From positions 1 through 59,439 of the forward strand of contig CAJWRM010000014.1 of NCBI GenBank assembly GCA_913046365.1: a stretch of 59,439 bases of DNA. The letters are read 5' to 3'. Positions 1-8,900 of this stretch are shown piece by piece. Made by a program: the position numbers and the translations under genes. Source of the stretch: an uncultured Flavobacteriales bacterium. Its GTDB lineage: Bacteria > Bacteroidota > Bacteroidia > Flavobacteriales_D > Crocinitomicaceae. The notes beneath the pieces are model-generated. The model saw only the letters and a list, made by a program, of their open reading frames with translations, was not told where the DNA came from and did no database searches. Numbering within the stretch: the first letter of the stretch is position 1; every line of letters begins with the position of its first letter.

Positions 1-317
<317 letters not shown>

Positions 318-394
318 AAATTCTATTTTTTTTATTGCGTTACTATTTCAATCGTCCGATATATCAACTAAGATACGCGCCGAAAGGCAACGAT

Positions 395-509
395 TTTGGG
401 TGTTTATAGCAGCAAGGTCCACCTCTTCCCATCCCGAACAGAGAAGTTAAGCCTGCTTGCGCTGATGGTACTGTCCTTTTGAGGATGGGAGAGTAAGTCG
501 ACGCCGATC
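395..509 (+). rRNA. rrf: 5S ribosomal RNA
   Basis: The conserved core TCCCATCCCGAACAGAGAAG and the segments GTTAAGCCTGC and GGGAGAGTAAGTCG are present, and the length of about 113 bases fits 5S rRNA. It lies about 80 bases after 23S with no tRNA between them, as expected for the end of an rRNA operon. The ends are estimated from the terminal helix (GGTG near 398 with CGCC near 501) and may be off by a few bases. Confidence 0.93.
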
Positions 510-514
510 TTAAA

Positions 515-546
515 CCCCTGACTACTTGTAGTTGGGGGTTTTTTTA
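515..546 (+). terminator. rRNA operon terminator
   Basis: A ten-base-pair stem (CCCCTGACTA with TAGTTGGGGG, including G-T pairs) with a short CTTG loop is followed by a run of seven T. It begins a few bases after 5S rRNA and is a typical intrinsic terminator for the rRNA operon. Confidence 0.85.
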
Positions 547-706
547 TGCTTAAAAATCTGAAACATTCAACTTACAATAACCGTTCGCAACCCAATGCAA
601 CTTTCGAGCATTCTATTTATATTTGAGTATTAAACTCAGAAATAAACGTAATACGTTTATTTCCTCGTTAATAGATTATTTTACAACAAAATTTAAACGA
701 CATTAA

Positions 707-1252
707 ATGTATATTGCGAAGTTATTTTTTCTTTTTTCTTTCATGATCGGATCTGTTTCACATTGCTTATTAGGTCAGGTTATACCCGAACCTTCGAGTG
801 TTGCTTCTCCAAAAAAAACATGGCACAAAAATGGTCAGTTAAAAACTGAGTCAAATTATAAAGATGGAAAACTACATGGTTGGAAAAGGTATTTTTCAGA
901 AAATGGTGATCTTTTGGGAGAAGCAGAGTTCACTGATGGTTCGGGGACTATAAATGTTAATCATGAAAATGGCAAGATTTGGTTTTCAAGAACTTATTTA
1001 AATGGCAAAAGACATGGAGAACAAAAATTGTGGTATGCTAATGGTCAATTAAGAAAATTGGAAAATAGAACAATTGGGTTAAAGGATGGTATACAGAAAT
1101 CTTGGGGTAGAAATGGAAGTATTGAAGTAGAGGAACTATACATAAGAGGAAAACTAAAATACCGTAAGTTTTTCGACAAAGATGGAAATGTAATAGAAAG
1201 AGAATATTTTGATGTTAGAATAGAAGGAGATTCAGATTCTAAAAAGAATTAA
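707..1252 (+). CDS. Secreted MORN-variant (YwqK-like) repeat protein
   Basis: A 181-residue protein with an N-terminal signal peptide (hydrophobic residues 4-23, ending near Gly-Gln). After it come repeated units of the form WHKNGQLK, NYKDGKLHGWKRYF, ENGDLLGEAEF, TYLNGKRHGEQKLW and YANGQLRK, the MORN-variant repeats annotated as 'YwqK family antitoxin' in many Bacteroidota. That family name does not prove a toxin-antitoxin role here; no toxin gene is adjacent. The repeats form a beta-hairpin scaffold, and the signal peptide places this one in the envelope or outside. It starts at ATG and sits alone, about 160 bases after the rRNA terminator. The precise function is unknown. Confidence 0.75.
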   Translation: MYIAKLFFLFSFMIGSVSHCLLGQVIPEPSSVASPKKTWHKNGQLKTESNYKDGKLHGWKRYFSENGDLLGEAEFTDGSGTINVNHENGKIWFSRTYLNGKRHGEQKLWYANGQLRKLENRTIGLKDGIQKSWGRNGSIEVEELYIRGKLKYRKFFDKDGNVIEREYFDVRIEGDSDSKKN

Positions 1253-1306
1253 AACGCAGTTTAGCCAAACCGTTAGCAACTATGTATAACAAAACATAAC
1301 CGCGTG

Positions 1307-2539
1307 ATGAATAAAACCTTTGCTTTAATTGCATTATTATTTCCTTGTTTAGTTTCCGCTCAGGTAGAGTATTTCATGCCTGAAGAAAGTGAAGCACATG
1401 AAGGTACATGGTTACAATGGCCACATAATAATCTATATGGTCCATGGTTTATTGAAGATGTAGAGCCTACCTTCATTCTTATGACTAGCGCCTTGCAATC
1501 CTCTGAAAGTGTTCATATTGTTGCTACAGACAGTACAGAATTAATGCGCATAATGAGTGTTTTAAATGGAGCATCAATACCGATGGATAATATTGATTTC
1601 TCCGTACATCCAACCGATGATGTCTGGATTAGGGACAATGGTCCTATGTTCGTCTACAATCAAAGTAATGAGTTGACAATTATAGATTGGGGTTTTAACG
1701 GTTGGGGTTTGGATACGCCTTATGCCAATTGTGATCTTATTCCGCAAAGCATAGGCTCTGATATCAATATTCCCGTATTAGATTTAAATGGTGTGGTGCT
1801 CGAAGGCGGTGCAATTGAACATGATGGCAACGGAACGATGATGGCGACCAGAAGCTCAATTACACATTCAAGTCGTAATCCAACTTTAACAGAGCAACAA
1901 ATAGAAGATAGCCTAACACGTTATGCTGGTTTTACAAATTTCATTTGGCTCGACGGTGTTTACGGACTTGAAATAACCGATATGCATATTGACGGCTTCG
2001 TTAAGTTTGCCGATGAAAACACGATTGTTACAATGGATAGTTTAGACCTAGTGTATTGGGATGTTCCGTCAAATGATATTGGCACATTATACGCTGGAAC
2101 GAATGCTAACGGGTCATCGTACAATTTTATATATCTCCCTCTTACTCAGAATAATGTGATTACAACATACAATGATAATCTAGGCTACAAGGGTTCCTAT
2201 GTCAATTATTATATTGGAAATGATGTTGTTTTAGTGCCAACATATAATGATCCAATGGATGCAAGTGCAATTTCAATTCTTCAAGGATTTTATATCGAAA
2301 AAACCGTCATTGGGGTTGATGTACGAGATCTATATGCATATGGAGGAATGATTCACTGTATTACCCAGCAACAACCAATTGATATAAACTCTTCAGGAAT
2401 TGAAGGATTTGAAACCGAGGATAGAAAGTTGGTCGGTGTATATGACATATTAGGCAGGCCTGCCAATTTAAAAGTAGGTACTTTGCAAATCTACCTATAC
2501 AGTGACGGAAGTACGGAGAGAGTCTTTGTAGCAGAATAA
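1307..2539 (+). CDS. Secreted agmatine/peptidylarginine deiminase family protein
   Basis: A 410-residue guanidino-group hydrolase of the agmatine deiminase/Porphyromonas-type PAD family. It has a signal peptide (residues 1-19, ending VSAQ), the N-terminal family motif MPEESEAHEGTWLQWPHN, Asp110 in VWIRDNGP, His227 and Asp229 in DMHIDGFVKF, and the nucleophile Cys351 in GGMIHCITQQQP. All expected catalytic residues are visible, so it should be active. The last roughly 40 residues (LVGVYDILGRP... then a short beta-rich tail) resemble a shortened type A T9SS sorting domain, suggesting surface delivery. A GTG lies one codon upstream, but ATG at 1307 gives the cleaner signal peptide. The substrate, free agmatine or protein arginine, cannot be told from sequence. 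Confidence 0.85.
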   Translation: MNKTFALIALLFPCLVSAQVEYFMPEESEAHEGTWLQWPHNNLYGPWFIEDVEPTFILMTSALQSSESVHIVATDSTELMRIMSVLNGASIPMDNIDFSVHPTDDVWIRDNGPMFVYNQSNELTIIDWGFNGWGLDTPYANCDLIPQSIGSDINIPVLDLNGVVLEGGAIEHDGNGTMMATRSSITHSSRNPTLTEQQIEDSLTRYAGFTNFIWLDGVYGLEITDMHIDGFVKFADENTIVTMDSLDLVYWDVPSNDIGTLYAGTNANGSSYNFIYLPLTQNNVITTYNDNLGYKGSYVNYYIGNDVVLVPTYNDPMDASAISILQGFYIEKTVIGVDVRDLYAYGGMIHCITQQQPIDINSSGIEGFETEDRKLVGVYDILGRPANLKVGTLQIYLYSDGSTERVFVAE

Positions 2540-2582
2540 ATGGAATATAAAAATGGTTTAAGAATAAATACTAGATATATAA

Positions 2583-3572
2583 ATGAAATACCCAGTTATT
2601 GATCTGCATTGTGATTTGCTCGCACATATGTTAAACATGTCTCAGCCTGACCCTTTCAAACGAGAGGGAATTGGTTGTTCCTTTCCAGACTTGGCTGAAG
2701 GAAATGTGAAGCTTCAGGTCATGGCTATATTTACGGCTACCGAAAAGGGAAGCGCAGCATTGGCCGTAAGACAGAGTGAGATTTTTGCATCCTTCCTCAA
2801 CGAATACCCAAATGATTGCACCTTGGTTCATGACGTAAACACCTTGAGTCAAATTACTACTTCTTCGAAAATAGGTATGATTGCAGCTATTGAAAATGCC
2901 TCTGGGTTTTGCGAAGAAGATGAGCCCCTTAGCATTGGTTTCGAGCGATTGGAGAGAATCATCACCAACACAAAACGGATATTATATATAAGCTTAACAC
3001 ACCATGCAGAAAACCGATTTGGAGGAGGTAATTATAGTGATGCAGGGTTAAAGGAAGACGGGGAAAAGTTACTTCAGTATTTAAATGGGAAAAAAATTGC
3101 GGTGGATTTTTCACATACCAGTGATGCCCTGGCTCAAGATATTCTCGATTACCTCTCAAAACATAACCTAGACGTTCCTATTCTAGCGAGTCATTCAAAT
3201 TACAGAAAGGTATTCAATCATGCGCGCAACCTCCCTGATGATATTGCAAAAGCAATCATCCAAAGGAGGGGAATTATTGGTGTCAATTTTCTAAGGGCAT
3301 TTGTCAACAACGATGACCCTAATGTCCTTTACGAGCATATGAATTACGGAATTAAACTTGGGGGTATGAACTCCATTTGCTTTGGTGCAGATTATTTCTC
3401 TAATGGCAGTCACACTGACCCATCAAGAGTTCCTTTTTATTTTAAGGAGCATGAAGACGCTCGCCAATATCCGTCGATTATTGAATCAATTTCTGAGCAG
3501 GTTTCACCTAATGCCATTGAAGGCATCAGTAGTAAAAATGTGATGCGTTATCTCATTGAACTTTGGAAGTAA
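2583..3572 (+). CDS. Membrane dipeptidase family (peptidase M19)
   Basis: A 329-residue zinc dipeptidase of the renal dipeptidase family. The metal-binding HxD motif appears at once (VIDLHCDLLAHM, residues 5-16), followed by the bridging Glu region AAIENASGF, the His in DFSHTSD, the segment ILASHSNYR, and the final Asp in CFGADYF. Members hydrolyse dipeptides with a D- or L-residue at the second position. No signal peptide is visible, so it is probably cytoplasmic and could recycle cell-wall or dietary dipeptides. It lies 43 bases after the deiminase gene on the same strand and may be cotranscribed. Confidence 0.9.
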   Translation: MKYPVIDLHCDLLAHMLNMSQPDPFKREGIGCSFPDLAEGNVKLQVMAIFTATEKGSAALAVRQSEIFASFLNEYPNDCTLVHDVNTLSQITTSSKIGMIAAIENASGFCEEDEPLSIGFERLERIITNTKRILYISLTHHAENRFGGGNYSDAGLKEDGEKLLQYLNGKKIAVDFSHTSDALAQDILDYLSKHNLDVPILASHSNYRKVFNHARNLPDDIAKAIIQRRGIIGVNFLRAFVNNDDPNVLYEHMNYGIKLGGMNSICFGADYFSNGSHTDPSRVPFYFKEHEDARQYPSIIESISEQVSPNAIEGISSKNVMRYLIELWK

Positions 3573-3656
3573 CTTTTACGCCATCATCACTAAAGGAAAA
3601 AAGAAAGGAAATCATAAACGTTCGTTAAATTCACTTTATAAAACGTTGTCAATCAA

Positions 3657-4061
3657 ATGAACAATCAAAACATAATTGAGGAGAAATTAATCTTACAAGA
3701 GGCCTGCTTTTCATATGCCAAAGAGATTATTCAATCTAAGCAAACGTTGATTCCATTTGGGGTTTTTCTCAATATGCAAAATGAAATCAGCATAGAAGAT
3801 CCAGTACCCAGCTCAAACGTAAAGGAAAACAGAATTGAATACCTCTCCAATAAATTAAATCGATTGGCCTATGTCAACAGAATCAAGGCGTGGGCCATCT
3901 GTTTTGATGGGTTTTTAAATAAAGCGGCATCAAATATGAAAGACGCTATTTGTATTGAGATGCATGAAGGAAGTGAAGAATTGATTACCAATTTATATTA
4001 CCCCTATAAATGGGATGAAAACAAAGTAATATTCTCAGAACCGATCTTTGAAAAAGAATAG
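3657..4061 (+). CDS. Hypothetical protein, 134 residues
   Basis: I do not recognise this family. It is a soluble, mixed alpha/beta protein without signal peptide or membrane segment; the first half is rich in Glu, Asn and Ile, and the middle (RLAYVNRIKAWAICFDG) looks like a helix followed by a strand. Codon use and an in-frame ATG start suggest a real gene. It stands 84 bases after the M19 dipeptidase gene and 78 bases before the MBOAT gene, all on the plus strand, with no informative partner. Confidence 0.6.
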   Translation: MNNQNIIEEKLILQEACFSYAKEIIQSKQTLIPFGVFLNMQNEISIEDPVPSSNVKENRIEYLSNKLNRLAYVNRIKAWAICFDGFLNKAASNMKDAICIEMHEGSEELITNLYYPYKWDENKVIFSEPIFEKE

Positions 4062-4139
4062 GTCATTGACATATAATATGGGTTCCCTTTGCGGGTCATG
4101 GGAGAAAAAGATACTTTAGCGTATATAAATTTTAAGTAA

Positions 4140-5603
4140 ATGCTTTTTAATTCAATTGACTTTGCGATTTTCTTACCAATAGTTTTTATCCTCTATTGGT
4201 TTGTGACAAACAAGAACTTAAAACTGCAAAACTTTCTGATTGTTGTTGCTAGCTACTTATTTTATGGTTGGTGGGATTGGAGATTTTTATCACTCATTAT
4301 TTTCAGTACAATAGTTGATTATTCAATCGGACGAAAATTACAAAATGAAGAAAGCCAAGTAAAAAGAAAAGCCCTACTATGGACCAGTATTTTAGTTAAT
4401 CTAGGGTTTTTAGGATTCTTCAAATATTATAATTTCTTCCTAGATAATTTTATTACTGCTTTTTCATTTTTCGGGCAAGAAATTAATGCCAGTTCCCTAA
4501 ATATTATTTTGCCCGTTGGTATTAGCTTTTATACATTCCAAACTTTGAGCTATACAATTGATGTTTATAAACGTAAACTTGAACCGACTGCAGATTTTAT
4601 TTCTTTTTCTGCATTTGTCAGCTTCTTTCCACAATTAGTTGCAGGACCAATCGAAAGGGCGACAAATTTATTACCTCAATTCTATAAAAAACGAACTTTT
4701 GAATACGCACAGGCAGTTGATGGTATGCGTCAAATTCTTTGGGGATTATTTAAAAAGGTTGTCATTGCTGATACTTGTGCTGAATATGCAAACTTAATTT
4801 TTAATAACTCTGCGGATTATTCGGGCAGCACTTTGGTTCTAGGTGCAATTTGCTTTACTTTTCAAATTTATGGCGATTTTTCCGGCTATTCGGATATTGC
4901 AATCGGAACATCCAGATTATTTGGTTTTAACCTGAAACAAAATTTTGCATTCCCATATTTTTCAAGAGATATTGCTGAATTCTGGAGAAGATGGCACATA
5001 TCACTTTCAACTTGGTTTAGAGATTACTTGTATATACCATTGGGGGGAAGTAGAGGTGGAACATGGATAAAGGTTAGAAATACTTTTATCATTTTTATTG
5101 TAAGTGGGTTTTGGCACGGTGCTAATTGGACCTTTATTGTCTGGGGTGCTTTGAATGCGTTTTATTTCTTACCTCTTTTATTGTCCAATAGAAATCGAAA
5201 TAATTTAGAAACGATAGCACAGGGTAATCTTCTTCCTAGTCTTAAGGAGGTTTTCTTTATGTTGTTGACTTTTGGATTAACTGTTTTTGCCTGGATATTT
5301 TTTCGCGCAGAAAATATGGGTCATGCATTATTATTTATACAGGATATGTTTAGAGGGCTTGCGAACAAAGAAGGGTATATTGAAACCTTTAACTTAATAT
5401 ATTGGGATATAGGGTATGTATTACCTTTCATGCTATTGGTTTTCATTTTTATGGAATGGCTTGGCAGGGAAAGTCAGTTTGCTTTACAGAATATATTTTC
5501 TAGATGGAAATGGCCGTATAGGTATATAATGTATTATGCAATTATAATTGCAATTTTTTGGTTTTCCGGTAAAGAACAACAATTCATATACTTCCAGTTT
5601 TAA
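4140..5603 (+). CDS. MBOAT family O-acyltransferase (AlgI/DltB-like)
   Basis: A 487-residue polytopic inner-membrane protein with about ten hydrophobic segments. It shows the MBOAT signature: SFYTFQTLSYTIDVYKRK, FFPQLVAGPIERA, QIYGDFSGYSDIAIG, FWRRWHISLSTWFRDY and the catalytic His326 in FWHGANWTF. Family members pass acetyl or other acyl groups across the membrane to alginate, peptidoglycan, teichoic acid or other envelope polymers. AlgI-type proteins usually work with an SGNH/AlgJ-like partner encoded next door; none is seen here (the next gene is convergent), so the acceptor is unknown. Confidence 0.9.
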   Translation: MLFNSIDFAIFLPIVFILYWFVTNKNLKLQNFLIVVASYLFYGWWDWRFLSLIIFSTIVDYSIGRKLQNEESQVKRKALLWTSILVNLGFLGFFKYYNFFLDNFITAFSFFGQEINASSLNIILPVGISFYTFQTLSYTIDVYKRKLEPTADFISFSAFVSFFPQLVAGPIERATNLLPQFYKKRTFEYAQAVDGMRQILWGLFKKVVIADTCAEYANLIFNNSADYSGSTLVLGAICFTFQIYGDFSGYSDIAIGTSRLFGFNLKQNFAFPYFSRDIAEFWRRWHISLSTWFRDYLYIPLGGSRGGTWIKVRNTFIIFIVSGFWHGANWTFIVWGALNAFYFLPLLLSNRNRNNLETIAQGNLLPSLKEVFFMLLTFGLTVFAWIFFRAENMGHALLFIQDMFRGLANKEGYIETFNLIYWDIGYVLPFMLLVFIFMEWLGRESQFALQNIFSRWKWPYRYIMYYAIIIAIFWFSGKEQQFIYFQF

Positions 5604-5707
5604 TTTTTACGAAGGGTTTTATTCGTCGAGCAGAGTGTGATTATATCTCAAGCATTTGGCATTTCATATAAATCGAGACTGTAGATAAAAAATCATTGTA
5701 AATAAAT

Positions 5708-6415
5708 TTACCCAATCAAAAACACACAAGGAGATTTGCTTAAGTCGTAGGCATTTTCTCTCCAGTCTTCCACACTCATTGTTCGGATACGCTGATTATG
5801 AAGCGTAATGTTAGAGGCAATACATAGCTGGGTATGGTCGGCAAGCTCGTTTAATAAATCTTCCAAGACATTCATATTTCTGTAGGGTGTATCCATGAAT
5901 ATTTGTGTATAGCCTTTTTTTCTAGACTCAAATTCGTAGGTTTTTAAAGTTCTAATTCGCTCTTTTCGGTCTTTAGGTAGGTACCCATGAAAGCTAAAAT
6001 TTTGTCCCGAAAACCCACTTCCCATCAAGGAAAGTAAGATAGAGGAAGGACCTACAAATGGAATCACCGCAATTTTTTGGGAGTGTGCCAAAGAGACAAT
6101 TTCTGCACCGGGATCCGCAACACATGCACAACCTGCATCCGAAATTACACCTACATTGTTTCCTGTAATCAGCCATTGTAAGCTTTTCATCGTATCTCGC
6201 TCCGTGCTACGTTTGTTCATTTCTATGAACATGGATTCATCTATAGGGAATTCTCGATCCATCTTTCTTAAAACGCGTCGTGCAGACTTTATGTTTTCAA
6301 CCACAAAATGTCTCAATGAAATAGCTTGCTCCACAACATCATTTGGGATGATGTCTGAAATACTTTCGCCTCCTAATGTGTTTGGAAGTATATATAATGT
6401 TCCTGCTTTACTCAT
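5708..6415 (-). CDS. SAM-dependent methyltransferase, RsmI-like (tetrapyrrole methylase fold)
   Basis: A 235-residue protein with the tetrapyrrole (corrin/porphyrin) methylase fold as used by RsmI, which methylates the ribose of C1402 in 16S rRNA. Visible signatures are GTLYILPNTLGG at the N terminus, GVISDAGCACVADPGAEIV (the RsmI-type DAGxPxxxDPG loop in altered form) and PFVGPSSILLSLMGSGF. It belongs to the shorter, divergent Bacteroidota branch, so an rRNA target is inferred rather than shown. The start ATG overlaps the end of the upstream phosphatase gene by eight bases, indicating translation from one transcript. Confidence 0.85.
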   Translation of the reverse strand: MSKAGTLYILPNTLGGESISDIIPNDVVEQAISLRHFVVENIKSARRVLRKMDREFPIDESMFIEMNKRSTERDTMKSLQWLITGNNVGVISDAGCACVADPGAEIVSLAHSQKIAVIPFVGPSSILLSLMGSGFSGQNFSFHGYLPKDRKERIRTLKTYEFESRKKGYTQIFMDTPYRNMNVLEDLLNELADHTQLCIASNITLHNQRIRTMSVEDWRENAYDLSKSPCVFLIG

Positions 6416-6869
6416 GACTTAGATTATTTAAAATAATGTCTGTGCTTTTATCTAATAAATCAAATACGTGCTCAAAGCCGTCTTGACCACCGTAATAGGG
6501 ATCTGGGACCTCAATCTCCATCTGATTAGGTAATAATTCAAGGATGAGTTGTACTTTGTTTCGGTCAGCTTCGTTGCGGGCAATACGAACGACATTGTCA
6601 TAATTCGAATGGTCCATTACATAAATCAAGTCAAAAGTATCAAAGTCTGCAACTGCAAATTGTCTTGCTTGTAATCCCGAGATATCAATACCTTTTCTTT
6701 TTGCTGTCTCGGTCATTCTTGCATCCGGAGCTCCCCCCACGTGGTAATTTGCGGTTCCTGCAGAATCCACATAAACATCAAGCTTATGCTCCTGAACTTT
6801 CTTGCGCATCAAGCCATCTGCCATAGGTGAACGACAAATATTACCCAAGCATACCATCAGAATTTTCAT
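6408..6869 (-). CDS. Low-molecular-weight protein-tyrosine phosphatase
   Basis: A 153-residue arsenate-reductase-fold phosphatase. The P-loop CLGNICRSP occupies residues 7-15, giving nucleophile Cys7 and Arg13; the general-acid Asp lies in VPDPYYGG near residue 120. In other bacteria such enzymes (Wzb, Etp, YwlE) dephosphorylate tyrosine kinases of polysaccharide export or protein arginine phosphate. Here it is encoded between a GT2/flippase pair and an RsmI-like methyltransferase. No tyrosine kinase gene is in the window, so the substrate is open. Confidence 0.93.
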   Translation of the reverse strand: MKILMVCLGNICRSPMADGLMRKKVQEHKLDVYVDSAGTANYHVGGAPDARMTETAKRKGIDISGLQARQFAVADFDTFDLIYVMDHSNYDNVVRIARNEADRNKVQLILELLPNQMEIEVPDPYYGGQDGFEHVFDLLDKSTDIILNNLSHE

Positions 6870-6903
6870 GCTATGAAGTTACGTAAAATGGCGCTGTGAT
6901 TCT

Positions 6904-7989
6904 TTAAATAGTTCTTCCTTTCCATTCTTTTTTGCCAAATAGCGAGATTAGAAGAATGATATTATATATTGGAAATAGGAGTCCATAAATCGAAAGTATC
7001 GTGAGGAGCTTTGTTTTGTTGAGCGCATAGAAAAACGGAAGCAACAAAACCGTTTCTATAAGAGATTTTGCAAACCAAAATTTCAGACAAAGTATTGGAT
7101 CATCAAGAAATAAAAATAGCATTAGTACGAAAAAGCTTAGGGCAAATATTAATTGAATCAGTCCGTATGTGTTCAGCACTTTGTCCTTAAGCATAAAGGT
7201 TTTACCGAACCATCTGGAGCGTTGCTCTAAAAATGTGCGAATAGAGCTTGGATTAGGTGTCGTAACCTCACATTGATTCAATGCACCTAATTCAATCGAT
7301 TTATTGGCTTTCTGCATATTTCTCAAAAGAAAGGCATCGTCTCCACTTGCAATGTGCTTATGGGTATCCAAGGAAATAACTTCGAGATAGCTTTCTTTTT
7401 CAACGAGCAGGTTTGCACCGCTGCAAATTAAAGACCTATGAATTCCTGCATTCGCGTGATTTATGTAATTGGCAAGGGCAACATCGACCTCAAAGAACCA
7501 TTCAAAAAAACCTTTGCTCTTATAGGAAACAGGAAGAATAGTCAGTGAGCTAGGTGCGAGTGTACTCAACTCCTTAAAGTAACTTTCTGAAAAAGTAATA
7601 TCTGCATCCCAGCATAGCACATATTTGGTTTTGGCATGACTAACTCCTGAGAAGACAGCTTCTTTTTTACCTATTTTTTCTTTCATAGTCAGTAATTCAA
7701 TCAAATCATTTTGATTATTCTCTATGATTGCCGATCCTCCATCACTTGAATGGTCATCCACAAATAAAAATTTTGCCGGAGGAGTCCTTAAGTCTTTAAT
7801 TTGATTTAATAAATGTGTTAGATTTTCATTTTCGTCTCGAAACGGAATGACCACCGTGATTTCATCTAACCTAATTGTAATCGCCGTTTTTTTGACTTTT
7901 TTGCTTTTGTTTAGGCCGTAAGTATAGCTCAAAACTAAAAACAAAAGAAAGCATGTATAAGCCAAGATAAAGCACTTAAACCAAAACAT
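6904..7989 (-). CDS. Family 2 glycosyltransferase, membrane anchored
   Basis: A 361-residue processive-type GT2 enzyme. An N-terminal membrane segment (residues 3-25) is followed by the GT-A domain: VVIPFRDENENL, the segment LFVDDHSSDG, the metal-binding DAD in LCWDADITF, and the EQRSRWFGKT motif of the QxxRW type. Two or three further membrane segments lie at the C terminus (about residues 275-350). It probably adds a sugar to a lipid or polymer at the inner membrane. The start overlaps the flippase-like gene by 14 bases, so the two products probably act together. Confidence 0.9.
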   Translation of the reverse strand: MFWFKCFILAYTCFLLFLVLSYTYGLNKSKKVKKTAITIRLDEITVVIPFRDENENLTHLLNQIKDLRTPPAKFLFVDDHSSDGGSAIIENNQNDLIELLTMKEKIGKKEAVFSGVSHAKTKYVLCWDADITFSESYFKELSTLAPSSLTILPVSYKSKGFFEWFFEVDVALANYINHANAGIHRSLICSGANLLVEKESYLEVISLDTHKHIASGDDAFLLRNMQKANKSIELGALNQCEVTTPNPSSIRTFLEQRSRWFGKTFMLKDKVLNTYGLIQLIFALSFFVLMLFLFLDDPILCLKFWFAKSLIETVLLLPFFYALNKTKLLTILSIYGLLFPIYNIILLISLFGKKEWKGRTI

Positions 7990-8887
7990 GTTTTTGTCTT
8001 TTTTTAAGTAATAGGGTTGCTAGGACTACGGGCAAGATCTGATTGATTAGCCAGGTGGAGAAAGCTGCTAATAAGATGATAGGTCCCGCTATTCCTGCCA
8101 GAGTAAGAATACTCAAAGCGATGGTCTCACGGACGATAATCTTTCCAAAGAAGAGTGATGGGGCAGCGGTTATTGCGCCGTACATCAGGGCAATCCATAA
8201 AAATAGCTGTAAGTCAAGTGTTACGCCAAATACCAGTAGCGCAATAAAAAATTGAACGATAAAGGTCAGGTACCTCAAAAAGGAAAGTCCAAGTAATTTC
8301 GTACGTAAGGTTTTCGAGACGAGGACTAAGTCTAGTGTTCTAAAAAAAATTAATGGAATTTTGGATAAAATGGTGTCTCCAAAAAAGTATAACCCGAACC
8401 CAATGCATAGTATTGAGGTCATTAATACGTTTTCAAGCCTTGAAATATCGGCAGCGTATAGTATGGCGAATGATCCGATGCCAAGTGTCATACTAATCAT
8501 GAATTGGGATCCATTGCTAACGAGTGTATTCAGGACGATTTCTTTTCGGTCTTTTTTATCAAAATAAAACATTCGACCAATAAAGTTTCCTGCATAGGCA
8601 GGCGTCACAACACCAGATACTATTCCCGATAAAAAGGAGTGCCAACGCACTGCAGAATCAATATTTTTTGAAGCCACAATCGCTTTCCACTTCAACCATT
8701 CTATGAACCAATTAAAGGGCATAAAACCTATGAATAAAAGAGCAAGACCAATATTTATGTTTTCAGGTAATTGAAAACCTTGTGGGAAGGCACTAATTTT
8801 TTTGAACAGTAAAAAAGCCACGGCGCAAAACACACCTAATTTTAAGATCAGGAACAAAATCGAACGAAATTGTTTAGCTTTAATCAC
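7976..8887 (-). CDS. Flippase-like lysylphosphatidylglycerol synthase TM-region protein
   Basis: About 303 residues with seven to eight hydrophobic segments, matching the UPF0104/AglD-type family. Hallmarks are the GLALLFIGFMPFNWFIEWLKWK region, the LSGIVSGVVTPAYAGNFIGR loop and the C-terminal SLFFGKIIVRETIALS segment. The only upstream ATG (8950) would read across the antisense of the ruvC active-site codons; I prefer GTG at 8887 (TTG at 8896 is an alternative). It is the first gene of a tight run with GT2, phosphatase and methyltransferase, which suggests glycolipid or polysaccharide assembly. Transport activity is inferred from the family only. Confidence 0.85.
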   Translation of the reverse strand: MIKAKQFRSILFLILKLGVFCAVAFLLFKKISAFPQGFQLPENINIGLALLFIGFMPFNWFIEWLKWKAIVASKNIDSAVRWHSFLSGIVSGVVTPAYAGNFIGRMFYFDKKDRKEIVLNTLVSNGSQFMISMTLGIGSFAILYAADISRLENVLMTSILCIGFGLYFFGDTILSKIPLIFFRTLDLVLVSKTLRTKLLGLSFLRYLTFIVQFFIALLVFGVTLDLQLFLWIALMYGAITAAPSLFFGKIIVRETIALSILTLAGIAGPIILLAAFSTWLINQILPVVLATLLLKKRQKHVLV

Positions 8888-8900
8888 AAATTTCAATTTA

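Noticed and set aside
707..1252. Toxin-antitoxin pair around the YwqK-like gene
   Set aside because: No toxin-like gene is next to it and the protein has a signal peptide; the family name is only historical.
8802..8900. Longer ruvC from ATG 8802
   Set aside because: The extra 33 residues do not resemble RuvC and run antisense into the flippase coding region; GTG 8901 gives the family N terminus.
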